A DNA stretch of 64,000 nucleotides from Arachis hypogaea (Eukaryota; Streptophyta; Magnoliopsida; Fabales; Fabaceae): contig NC_092048.1 of NCBI RefSeq assembly GCF_003086295.3, positions 85,074,386 through 85,138,385 on the forward strand, in the 5' to 3' direction. Both the position numbers and the translations under genes were made by a program. Of this stretch, positions 54,559-64,000 are shown piece after piece (within the stretch, counting starts at the first letter, position 1; each line of letters opens with the position of its first letter). A model generated the notes under the pieces. That model ran no database searches and was not told the DNA's origin. It worked only from the letters and a program-made list of their open reading frames with translations.

Positions 54559-55800
54559 TTGGCTTATAATGGCTTATTAGATAAGTATGTTGTTCCTGCA
54601 AGATTGGAACAAACAAGAAGAGGAGACTCAGGAGATGAAAGAAACTTTTTCGACAAAGACAAGAGCAAGGATAGAGAAAAGACCTGCAAAGGCACATCCA
54701 TGTCATATCCAGAGGGTTTGCACCTGGAAGAACCTCTAAGTCATCCAGAAAAAGACATCTTAAGGAGGTTTACCAAGTGAGAGAAGAAAGTTGGGAATTC
54801 GACATTCCCAAAATTGTTTTTACCATAGAAGATGCTAAAGGATTATCCCAGACCATGACGACCTGGTTGTAACCACCATCATATTGGTAAATGCCAACTT
54901 GTATTGCACTTTGATAGATCAGGAAAGCTCAGCAGACATCCTTTTTAAGCCGACCTTTTAGATGCTCAGCCTCGAGATCAAAAGCTTGATGGCTTACCTA
55001 GACACCCTGTTCGGATTAGGACAGATCCCTATCTAGGCGATGGGATGTATCTGTCTCTACACAACCTTTAGGAAAGGACCAAGGAGTACAACTTTGAAGG
55101 TAGATTATGTGGTCGCGAATATACCAACAACATACAACGCAATGATAGGTTGGAACACACTAAGTCGACTTTCCACTATGGTTTCAACCACTCACTTATG
55201 TATGAAGTTTTCAACCAAGAATGGGGTGGCCGCAGTTAAAGGAGATCAAGCATTAGGCCAAAGGTGTTACAATGAAAGCTTGAACTTTAGGGGATAGAAA
55301 GCCAGAGGACAAGTTGCCATCCTCGAGCTCGAACGACCTAGAGAAAAAGAACAACTTCAACTGCAATTTGAGGGAAGACTCGAAGAAGTTCAAATTAGAG
55401 ATCATCTAGAAAAAAACCACTAGCATTAGAGCAAATCTATGAGAAGATCTGAAAAAAGAACTTATCCAAATACTACAGGATAATGCCGATCTCTTCGCTT
55501 GGAAGTCCTCCAACATGTCAAGTATCAAACTCGAACTCATGACTTATAAACTGGCAGTGTTTCCAGGATCTAAACCTATCCAACAAAGAAGGAGAAAACT
55601 GAGTGAAAAAGGAGCCAAGGTCATCAAGGAACAAGAACAAGCCTTGTTAGAACCTGAATTCATCAGGGAGGTCAAATACTCATTATGGTTGTCTAATGTA
55701 CTTTTAGTTAAAAATCAAAATAGTAAATGGGGAATATGGCTAGACTATATAAACCTCAACAAAGCCTGTCCGTAGAATTCATACCCTCTCCTAGGCATTG
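54559..55800 (+). pseudogene. Element F protease and RT N-terminus
   Basis: Pieces in different frames: an acidic/basic linker (54559-54780); a protease-like piece with VANIPTTYNAMIGWNTL at about 55110; an RT start with KPIQQRRRKLSEKGAKVIKE, PEFIREVKYSLWLSNVLLVK and YINLNKACP (55515-55775). TAG follows ACP at 55773. The RT catalytic motifs would lie beyond the G insertion and are not present. Confidence 0.72.
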
Positions 55801-55813
55801 ATGCTCTGGTTGA

Positions 55814-56778
55814 TGATAAACCCCAATTTCGTGGTTTATCTTGTTCTTATTTTAGGGAATTTTATCACCTTTTCCCACATTTATTCAATGAAATAGCATG
55901 GTTTTGTAATTCTCCCTTGAATTGTGCTTAAGTGTAAAAACATGCTTTTAGGCCCTTAAATTGGTGATTTTGATTCACTTTAATTCTATTTGATGCCTTG
56001 ATGTGTTTGTTAAGTGATTTCAGGTTCATAAGGCAAGTATTGGATGGAAGAAATGAGGAGAAAAGCATACAAATTGGAGAATGCATGAAGAAACAAAGAT
56101 TGGGAATGCATCAATGGGCACGCACGCGTACAAGGCGCGCATGCGCCGAAGTGATTTCACATAAGGACGCGCACGCGTACAAGGCACGCACGTGCAGAAG
56201 TGGTTTCGCATAGAGACGCGCACGCGTACATGCTGCATCTGCGCGGATGAAGAAATAACCAAATCGACGCGCACGCACACATGGCGCGTACGCGCCGATA
56301 CTCTCACGTGACCCACTTACAGGCAAAACGCTGGGGGCAATTTCTGAGCTGCCCAGGCCCAAATCCAACTTGTTTCTGAGTGTATTTCATGCAGAATTGA
56401 AGTCCAAGCAAGGGGGAAGTAATTGTTTGGTAGTAGAGCATCATGTAGGTTAATTTCTAGAGAGAGAAGCTCCCTCTTCTCTCTAGAATTAGGTTAGGTT
56501 AATTTCTCTTAGATCTAAGTCCAATTTCATGTTTCCATCTTGTTTCCTTATGATTTCTTGCTTCTACTATTTCATTCTCATGGTTTGTAGTGTTAATTTT
56601 ACTTTTATGCTTCTTTCATGTTTATGAATACTCATGTTGGATTTAGATTTTCTATTAATGTAATTGATGTTTGATGTCTTTTATTGTGAATTTGAGTTGT
56701 TGATCTTGTCTCCTTGCAATTTGTAGTTGGTAGATTTTACTGTTTCTTGTCATTTATTATGCTTTCCTTGTACACCCA
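55814..56778 (+). repeat. C-family LTR G (interrupted by E)
   Basis: Starts TGATAAACCCC with GTGGTTTATC close by, as in C's LTR in sense. It shares GATGCCTTGAT and GTTAAGTGATTT with it. It runs to 56778, where E is inserted, and its remainder is outside the window. An ACGCG cassette lies at 56115-56305. Confidence 0.78.
56115..56305. repeat. ACGCGTAC / GCGCGC cassette in LTR G
   Basis: Four units of about 50 bp, each with GACGCGCACGCGTAC or a close variant, followed by a GGCGCGCATGCGCC-like palindrome and GAAGTG.TTTC linker. Confidence 0.82.
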
Positions 56779-58507
56779 TGGTGCGCAGAAATTGTGATTA
56801 CACTTTGATTATGTAAAATTCATCGCTCTTTCTTTCCCTGGTAATGGCGCCAAAAACATGATGCCAATACCATGGTTCACAACTTCGCACAACTAACCAG
56901 CAAGTGCACTGGGTCGTCCAAGTAATACCTTACGTGAGTAAGGGTCGAATCCCACGGAGATTGTCGGTATGAAGCAAGCTATGGTCACCTTGTAAATCTC
57001 AGTCAGGCGGATATCAAATGGTTATGGAGTTTTCGAAAATAATATAATAAAATAGGGATAGAAATACTTATGTAATTCATTGGTGAGAATTTCAGATAAG
57101 CGAATGGAGATGCTTTCGTTCCTCTGAACCTCTGCTTTCCTGCTGTCTTCATCCAGTCAGTCTTACTCCTTTCCATGGCTGGCTTTATGTGATACATCAC
57201 CATTGTTAATGGCTACTTTCAGTCATCTCTCGGGAAAATGATCCAATGCCCTGTCACGGCACGGCTAATCGTCTGGAGGCACCACCCTTGTCAATGGCTT
57301 CATCTTATCCTCTTAGTGAAAATGGTCAACGCACCCTGTCACGGCAAGACTATTCATCTGTCAGTTCTCGATCATGGTGGAATAGGATTTACTATCCTTT
57401 TGCGTCTGTCACTAACGCCCTGCAATCGCGAGTTTGGAGCTCGTCATAGTCATTCATTCATTGAATCCTACTCGGAATACCACAGACAAGGTTTAGACCT
57501 TCCGGATTCTCTTGAATGCCGCCATCATTCTAGCTTACACCACGAAGATTCTGGTTAGGAGATCTAAGAGATACTCATTCAGTCTAAGGTAGAACGGAAG
57601 TGGTTGTCAGGCACGCGTTCATAGGGAATGATGATGATTGTCACGTTCATCACATTCAGATTGAAGTACGAATGAATATCTAAGAAGCGAAACAAGATGA
57701 ATTGAATAGAAAATAGTAGTACTTTGCATTAATCTTTGAGGAACAGCAGAGCTCCACACCTTAATCTATGGAGTGTAGAAACTCTACCGTTAAAAATAAA
57801 TAAGTGAAAGTCCAGGCATGGCCGAGAGGCCAGCCCTCAAATGTGATCTAAGATAGCATACAACTGATCAAAGATGTCTAATATAATAGTGAAAGGTCCT
57901 ATTTATAATAAACTAGTCACTAGGGTTTACAGAAATAAGTAATTGATGCATAAATCCACTTCCGGAGCCCACTTGGTGTGTACTTGGGCTGAGCTTTAAA
58001 TTTCCACGTGCAGAGGCCATTTGTGGAGTTGAACGCCAGGTTTGGATCCATTTCTGGCATTCAACTCTGGTTTTTGATCCATTTCTGGCGCTGGACGCCA
58101 GATTTGGGTAGAAACCTGGTGTTTAACGCCAGTTTACATCGTCTATTCTTGGCCAAAGTATGAACTATTATATATTTCTGGAAAGCCCTGGATGTCTACT
58201 TTCCAACACAATTGGAAGCGCGCCATTTTGAGTTCTGTAGCTCCAGAAAATCTACTTTGAGTGCAGGAAGGTCAGAATCCAACAGCATTAGCAGTCCTTC
58301 TTCAACCTCTGAATCTGATTTTTGCTCAGGTCCCTCAATTTCAGCCAGAAAATACCTGAAATCACAGAAAAATACACAAACTCATAGTAAAGTCCAGAAA
58401 TGTGAATTTAACATAAAATCTATTAAAAACATCCCTAAAAGTAACTAGATTCTACTAAAAACATACTAAAAACAATGCCAAAAAGCGTATAAATTATCCG
58501 CTCATCA
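56779..58507 (-). repeat. E 3' LTR
   Basis: Bounded by TGGTGCGCAG and CTCATCA. It matches B's LTR over most of its length. Near its sense 3' end it contains an internal PBS-like TTGGCGCCATTACC (56833-56852), placed as in the fragment at 32651. GGCGTT/AACGCC units are at 58025-58130. Confidence 0.8.
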
Positions 58508-58545
58508 CAACACCAAACTTAAATTGTTGCTTGTCCCCAAGCAAC
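58508..58545 (-). promoter_or_regulatory. Polypurine-tract region and upstream hairpin of E
   Basis: In sense, stem GTTGCTT/AAGCAAC with loop GGGGAC (58526-58545), then TTTAAGTTTGGTGTTG next to the LTR. The outer pair is G-C here against C-G in A and D. Confidence 0.78.
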
Positions 58546-60688
58546 TGAAAATCAAAATAGGATAAAAAGAATAGAACATACTATAAATTCCAAACTATCA
58601 ATGAAACATAGCTCCAATCAAATGAGCGGGACTTATAGCTTTTTGCCTCTTGAATAGTTTTGGCATCTCACTTTATCCATTGAGGTTCAGAATGATTGGC
58701 ATCTATAGGAACTCAGAGTTCAGATAGTGTTATTGATTCTCCTTGTTTAGTATGATGATTCTTGAATACAGCTATTTTATGAGTCTTGGCCGTGGCCCTA
58801 AGCACTTTGTTTTCCAGTATTACCACCGGATACATAAATGCCACAGACACATAACTGGGTGAACCTTTTCAGATTGTGACTCAGCTTTGCTAAAGTCCCC
58901 AATTAGAGGTGTCCAGGGTTCTTAAGCACACTCTTTTTTTGCTTTGGACCTTGACTTTAACCGCTCAGTCTCAAGTTTTCACTTGACACCTACATGCCAC
59001 AAGCACATGGTTAGGGACAGCTTGGTTTAGCCGCTTAGACCAGGATTTTATTCCTTTAGGCCCTCCTATCCACTGATGCTCAAAGCCTTGGGATCCTTTT
59101 TATTTTCCCTTGCCTTTTGGTTTTAAGGGTTATTGGCTTTTTGCTCTTGCCTCTTGGTTTTAAGAGCTTTTGGCTTTTTCTGCTTGCTTTTTCTTTTTCT
59201 TTCTATTTTTTTCGCCTATTTTTTTTCTGCAAGCTTTGTTCTTTGCTGCTTTTTCTTGCTTCAAGAATCATTTTTATGATTTTTCAGATTATCAAATAAC
59301 ATGTCTCCTCGTCATCATTCCTTCAAGAGCCAACATATTTAACATTCTTAAACAACAACTTCAAAAGACATATGCACTGTTCAAGCATACATTCAGAAAA
59401 CAAGAAGCATTGTCACCACATCAATATAATTAAGCTAAGTTCAAGGATAAATTCAAAACTCATGTACTTCTTGTTCTTTTGATTTAAAACATTTTTCATT
59501 TAAGAGAGGTGATGGATTCATAGGACATTCATAACTTTAAGACATAGTTACTAACTACTAATGATCATGTAATGAAGACATAAACATAGATAAGCACATA
59601 ACATAGAAAACGAAAAACAGAAGAAATAAGAACAAGGAATGAATCTACCTTAGTGATGGTGGCGTTTCCTTCTTGAGGAACCAATGATGTCCTTGAGCTC
59701 TTCTATGTCTCTTCCTTGTCTTTGTTGCTCCTCCCTCATTGCTTTTTGATCTTTTCTTATTTCATGAAAGATGATGGAGTGCTCTTGATGTTCCACCCTT
59801 AATTGTCCCATGTTGGAACTTAATTCTCCTAGGGAGGTGTTGATTTGCTCCTAATATTTATGTGGAGGGAAGTACATCCCCTGAGGTATCTCAGGGATCT
59901 CTTGATTTGCAGCCACATGTTCTACCACTGAGCTATAGACCCTTGAGATGAATCTTTCCATCTCCCATGACTCGGAGGTGGAAGCCTTTGTCTTCCCTTC
60001 CCCTCTTTTAGAGGTTTAGGTGCCATCAATGGTAATGGAAAAACAAAAAGCTTATGCTTTTACCACACCAAACTTAGAATGTTGCTCGCCCTCGAGCAAA
60101 AGAAGAAAGAATAGAAGAAGAAGAAGATATGGAGGAGATGGAGGGATGTGTGTATGGATGTGAGTGGTGAATGGAAAACAGAAGGGATGGTCATGAATGG
60201 AGAGAGAGAGAGGGTGAGGTGGGTGGGGATCCTGTGGGATTCACAGATCCTGAGATGATCCTGTGGTGTCCACAGATCTTGAGGTGATCCTGTGGTGTCC
60301 ACAGATCCGGAGGTGTCAAGGATTTACATCCCTGCACCCATTAGGCATGTAAAATGCCCTTGCACACAACTCTGGGCGTTCAGCGCCAGGTTGGTGCCCA
60401 TTTTGGGCGTTCAACGCCCATTTGCTGCCATTTCTGGCGTTGAACGCCAGAACCATGCTTGTTCTGGGCGTTCAGCGCCAGGATGCTGCCCATTTTGGGC
60501 GTTCAGCGCCAGAACCATGCTCTGTTCTGGCGTTTGAACACCAGACAGATGCTCCTCCAGGGTGTGATTTTTCTTCTGCTGTTTTTGATTCTGTTTTTGA
60601 TATTTTTTTTGTTTATTTTCTGACTCCACATGATCATGAACCTATAAAGACATGAAAAACAAGAATAATAGAGTTAGATAAATAAACA
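58546..60688 (-). other. E 3' noncoding region
   Basis: No gene. Related to 15358-16760 of B. ACCAAACTTAG recurs at 60064. Palindromes lie at 60365-60545. GATCCTGTGG(G/T)(A/G)T(T/C)CACAGATC occurs three times at 60228-60308, a short tandem repeat. Confidence 0.65.
60365..60545. repeat. GGGCGTT-CAACGCC palindrome cassette in E
   Basis: Six units such as GGGCGTTCAACGCCC and TGGCGTTGAACGCCA are spaced about 30 bp with CCATTT or CATGCT linkers. Arms differ between units (GGGCG/CGCCC, TGGCG/CGCCA), mostly kept complementary. Confidence 0.87.
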
Positions 60689-60735
60689 TTGGGTTGCCTC
60701 CCAACAAGCGCTTATTTAATGTCAATAGCTTGACA
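60689..60735 (-). other. Post-stop double-hairpin module of E
   Basis: In sense, stem TGTCA/TGACA with loop AGCTAT, then TTAAAT, AAGCGCTT, then stem TTGGG/CCCAA with loop AGGCAA. It begins about 40 nt after the protease stop codon at 60775. Confidence 0.8.
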
Positions 60736-60774
60736 GTGGGCTCTCATGGAGCCTCACAGATGTTTAGAGCATTG

Positions 60775-61680
60775 TTAAGACTCTCCAACACCAAACTTAG
60801 AGTTTGGATATGGGAGTTCAACACCAAACTTAGAGTTTGGTTGTGGCCTCCCAACACCAAACTTAGAGTTTGACTGTGGGGGCTTGGGTTGACTCTGCTT
60901 TGAGAGAAGCTTTTCATGCTTCCTCTCCATGGTTGCAGAGGGAGATCCTTGAGTTTTAAATACAAGGGAGTCCTCATTCCATTGAAGGACTAGTTCACCT
61001 CTGTCAACATCAATCACAGCTTTTGCTGTGGCCAGGAAAGGTCTTCCTAGGATGATAGATTCATCTTCTTCCTTTCCAGTATCCAGGACTATGAAATCAG
61101 CAGGGATGTAAAGGCCTTCAACCTTTACTAACACGTCCTCTACTTGTCCATATGCCTGTTTTCTTGAATTGTCTGCCATCTCTAATGAGATTTTAGCAGC
61201 TTGCACCCCATAGATTCCCAGTTTCTCTATTACAGAGAGGGGCATGAGGTTTATTCCTGAACTAAGGTCACACAGAGCCTTAAAGAGCATGGTGCCTATG
61301 GTACAAGGTATTATGAACTTTCCAGGATCCTGTCTCTTCTGAGGCAATGTCAGTTGATCCAGATCACTTAGTTCATTGATGAACAAGGGAGGTTCAACTT
61401 CCCAAGTATCAATGCCAAATAATTTGGCATTTAGCTTCATGATTGCACCAAGAAACTTGGCAGTTTTCTCTTCAGTAACATCCTCATTCTCTTCAGAAGA
61501 GGAGTACTCATCAGAGCTCATGAAGGGCATAAGGAGGTTCAGTGGAATCTCTATGGTCTCTAGATGAGCCTCAAAGTCCTTTGGTTCTTCAGAGGGAAGC
61601 TCCTTATTGGTCATTGGACGTCCCAGGAGGTCTTCCTCCTTGGGATTCACGTCCTGCTCTCCCTCATTGGGTTCGGCCAT
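60775..61680 (-). CDS. Element E protease region
   Basis: 301 residues from the Met at 61680, in fact the continuation of gag. The protease-like section has FIIPCTIGTMLFKALCDLSSGINLMP and IILGRPFLATAKAVIDVD. The active-site motif is DLSSG where A and B have DLGAS, so the Gly after Asp-Leu is replaced and activity is doubtful. The C-terminus has three NSKFGV repeats encoded by copies of the ACCAAACTTAGAGTTTGG motif (60787, 60820, 60852). RT does not follow. Confidence 0.8.
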   Translation of the reverse strand: MAEPNEGEQDVNPKEEDLLGRPMTNKELPSEEPKDFEAHLETIEIPLNLLMPFMSSDEYSSSEENEDVTEEKTAKFLGAIMKLNAKLFGIDTWEVEPPLFINELSDLDQLTLPQKRQDPGKFIIPCTIGTMLFKALCDLSSGINLMPLSVIEKLGIYGVQAAKISLEMADNSRKQAYGQVEDVLVKVEGLYIPADFIVLDTGKEEDESIILGRPFLATAKAVIDVDRGELVLQWNEDSLVFKTQGSPSATMERKHEKLLSKQSQPKPPQSNSKFGVGRPQPNSKFGVELPYPNSKFGVGES

Positions 61681-62016
61681 TTTGCTTATGTCAATGGCCT
61701 TTCACTCTCTTTTTGGATTCTCTTTTGTATTGCTTGGGAGAGTACTAGGAGGGATTTCAGTGATCCTTTTACTCAGCTGGCCCACTTGTGCTTCCAAATT
61801 TCTAATGGAAGACCTTGTTTCATTCATGAAACTTACAGTGGCCTTGGATAGATCAGAGACTAAGTTTGCTAAGCTAGATGGATTCTGCTCAGAATTCTCT
61901 GTCTGTTGCTGAGTGGATGATGGAAAAGGCTTGCTATTGCGAAACCTGTTTCTTCCACCATTATTAAAGCCTTGTTGAGGCTTTTGATCCTTCCATGAGA
62001 AATTTGGATGATTTCT
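61681..62016 (-). pseudogene. Element E gag, C-terminal linker
   Basis: Joins gag to the protease. It reads RNHPNFSWKDQKPQQGFNNG and ETRSSIRNLEAQVGQLSKR in frames adjoining 62017 and 61680. The stop TAG at 62017-62019 separates it from gag. Element A has the intact equivalent (NPGWKNHPNFGWGN), which shows that a Trp codon became TAG. Confidence 0.7.
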
Positions 62017-63081
62017 CTATGATGGATTATAGGTGTTTCCATAAGGTTCACCTAAGTAATTCACCTCTGCTATTGCAGGGTTCTCAGGATCATAAGCTTC
62101 TTCTGCATAAGAAGCTTCTTGAGTACTGTTGGATGCGGCTTGCATTTCATTCAGACTCTGAGAAATCATATTGACTTGCTGAGTCAATATTTTGTTCTGA
62201 GCCAATATGGCATTCAGAGTATCAACTTCAAGAACTCCCTTCTTCATAGGCGTCCCATTACTCACAGGATTCCTTTCAGAAGTGTACATAAACTGGTTAT
62301 TAGCAACCATGTCAATGAGTTCTTGAGCTTCTGCAGGCGTTTTCTTTAGGTGAATGGATCCATCTGCAGAAGTATCCAATGACATCTTAGCTAATTCAGA
62401 TAAACCATCATAGAATATATCCAGGATGGTCCATTCTGAAAGCATGTCAGAAGGACACTTTTTGGTCAACTGTTTGTATCTTTCCCAAGCTTCATAGAGG
62501 GATTCACCATCTTTTTGTTTGAAGGTTTGAACATCCACTCTAAGCTTGCTCAGCTTTTGAGGAGGAAAGAACTTGGCTAAGAAAGCCGTGACCAGCTTAT
62601 CCCAAGAGTTCAGGCTATCTTTAGGTTGAGAGTCCAACCATATTCTAGCTTTATCTCTTGCAGCAAATGGGAAAAGCATGAGCCTGTAGACTTCAGGATC
62701 TACTCCATTAGTCTTAACAGTATCACAGATCTGCAAGAATTCAGTTAAGAACTGAAAATGATCTTTAGATGGAAGTCCATGAAACTTGCAGTTCTGCTGC
62801 ATCAGAGAAACTAATTGAGGTTTCAGCTCAAAGTTGTTTGCTCCAATGGCAGGAATGGAGATGCTTCTTCCATGTAAATTGGAATTAGGTGCAGTAAAGT
62901 CACCAAGCATTCTCCTTACATTATTATTATTTTCAACTGCCATCTTCTTTTCCTGTTTGATAATTTCTGACAGGTGCTTGCTGGTATGTTGCAATTCAGC
63001 TTCTCTTAGTTTCCTCTTCAGAGTCCTTTCAGGTTCTGGATCTGCTTCAACAAGAATATTCTTGTCCTTGCTCCTACTCAT
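62017..63081 (-). CDS. Element E gag
   Basis: Start chosen at Met 63081 (MSRSKDKNILVEADPEPERT); the frame is open upstream but the extra residues are Lys- and Ile-rich leader sequence. Capsid domain: HFQFLTEFLQICDTV, RLMLFPFAARDKARIWLDSQ, FLAKFFPPQKLSKLR, GESLYEAWERYKQLTKKCP and LDIFYDGLS. It ends at TAG 62017. Gag forms the virus-like particle of LTR elements and binds the RNA. It is the best preserved gag in the window. Confidence 0.85.
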   Translation of the reverse strand: MSRSKDKNILVEADPEPERTLKRKLREAELQHTSKHLSEIIKQEKKMAVENNNNVRRMLGDFTAPNSNLHGRSISIPAIGANNFELKPQLVSLMQQNCKFHGLPSKDHFQFLTEFLQICDTVKTNGVDPEVYRLMLFPFAARDKARIWLDSQPKDSLNSWDKLVTAFLAKFFPPQKLSKLRVDVQTFKQKDGESLYEAWERYKQLTKKCPSDMLSEWTILDIFYDGLSELAKMSLDTSADGSIHLKKTPAEAQELIDMVANNQFMYTSERNPVSNGTPMKKGVLEVDTLNAILAQNKILTQQVNMISQSLNEMQAASNSTQEASYAEEAYDPENPAIAEVNYLGEPYGNTYNPS

Positions 63082-64000
63082 ATGACAAAGAAGAGGGCAC
63101 AGAAAAATAATAATAATAGAGATCCTCTTTTTTTTTTTTGAGTGAGGGAGAGATGTTAGTAGATGAATAAACAAATAGAAGGAGATGAGAGAGGGAAAAT
63201 TTCGAAAATAATTTTTGAAAAAGAGTTAGTGATTTTTGAAAATAGTTTTTGAAAAAGGTTAGTAATTTTCGAAAATTTTTAAATCAAAGATTAAAATAAT
63301 TAATAAAAAAAAAGAAATTTTGAAAAAGGGGGTATATATTTTCGAAAATTAGAGAGAGAGAGTTAGTTAGGTAGTTTTGAAAAAGATAAGAAACAAACAA
63401 AAAGTTAGTTAGTTAGTTGAAACAAATTTTGAAAATCAATTTTGAGAAGATAAGAAGATAGGAAGTTAGAAAAGATATTTTGAAAATCAACTTTTTGAAA
63501 AAGATAAGATAAGAAGATATTTTTTTGAAAAGATATGATTGAAATTAGTTTTGAAAAAGATTTGATTTTAAAAATTACAATTAATGACTTGATTCATAAG
63601 AAATCACAAGATATGATTCTAGAACTCAAAGTTTGAACCTTTCTTAACAAGTAAGTAACAAACTTGAAATTTTTGAATCAAAACATTAATTGATTATGTT
63701 ATTTTCGAAAATTTGATATAAAAATAAGAAAAAGATTTTTGAAAAATATTTTTGGAATTTTCAAAAATAACTAAGAAATTTGAAAAAGATTTTATTTTTG
63801 AAAAAGATTTTGAAAAAGATAAGATTTTCAAATTGAAGATTTGATTTGACTCACAAGAAACAACTTGATTTTAAAAATTTTTGAAAAAGTCAATCCAAAT
63901 TTTCTAATTTGATGAGAGAAAAAGGGAAAGATATTTTTTGATTTTTGAATTTTTTAATGATGAGAGAGAAAAACAAGAAAAATGATGCAATGCATGAAAT
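63082..64000 (-). other. E 5' leader
   Basis: A/T-rich leader with many GAAAATTTTTGAAAAAG and AAGATAAGA repeats, like C's and B's leaders. PBS and 5' LTR are beyond the window. No gene. Confidence 0.6.

Larger units (their letters stand above)
53141..55813 (+). mobile_element. Ty3/gypsy element F (5' half, heavily decayed)
   Basis: Plus-strand gag, protease and start of RT in the usual order, in several frames with many stops. It is cut at 55813 by LTR G. The gag style (DPRNHLSNFKSRMYLTGASE) suits the Tat lineage and differs from the gags of A, B and E. Confidence 0.75.
56779..64000 (-). mobile_element. LTR retrotransposon E (3' part, gag-protease)
   Basis: Minus-strand element with 3' LTR 56779-58507, PPT region, long 3' noncoding region, post-stop module, protease and gag. 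The 5' LTR is outside. RT and integrase are absent between the protease and the 3' noncoding region, so it is non-autonomous. LTR and 3' noncoding DNA are close to B's. Confidence 0.85.

Noticed and set aside
56779..56860. Second retroelement starting at the PBS-like site 56833-56852
   Set aside because: No internal region follows on that side; the site lies within the LTR of E, as in the fragment at 32651.

Overview
The window is plant nuclear DNA, very probably from a legume and most likely Arachis (peanut). That guess rests on the style of the repeats: Ty3/gypsy LTR elements with tRNA-Asp-like primer sites, GGCGTT/AACGCC and ACGCGT palindrome cassettes, and the TAAGTTTGGTGTTG tract before the 3' LTR. 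It was judged by eye and no search was run. About 80 percent is transposable element. Only two intact host genes are visible, in the island from 37.7 to 44.2 kb.

Left block (1-33,823): a four-level nest of LTR retrotransposons. Element A (minus strand, 2910-14380, TSD AATGG) sits in the 3' LTR of element B (minus, about 2347-24944). B sits in the reading frame of element C (minus, window edge to 28171). C sits in the 3' part of element D (plus, 28172-33823). D's 3' LTR also holds a hAT-like TIR element, which contains a truncated B-family LTR. A carries gag-protease and a second ORF at the envelope position but no reverse transcriptase. B carries a decayed full gag-pol. C carries only a Pro/Tyr-rich, then acidic, ORF.

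Middle block (33.8-47.7 kb): a fold-back MITE, a 107-bp tandem duplication, and a Pack-MULE-like element with a perfect 9-bp TSD and a trehalose-6-phosphate-synthase fragment. Next come a 7-exon prolyl 4-hydroxylase gene (plus) and, convergent to it, a 5-exon plastid-type methionine sulfoxide reductase B gene (minus). AT-rich intergenic sequence follows.

Right block (47.7-64 kb): a decayed L1-type LINE (minus), a roughly 1.07-kb fold-back element, the remains of a Ty3/gypsy element F (plus), a C-family LTR (G, plus) inserted in F's RT region, and gag-protease element E (minus) inserted in G and running off the window.

The most interesting observation is RNA-structure-like sequence shared by otherwise different LTR families. 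A two-hairpin module follows the last stop codon in A, B, C and E, and sits at the matching place in D; its stems co-vary while its loops stay fixed. A second hairpin lies just before the polypurine tract in A, B, D and E. Each family also carries its own tandem cassette of short palindromes, and in A's LTRs the two arms change together from unit to unit.
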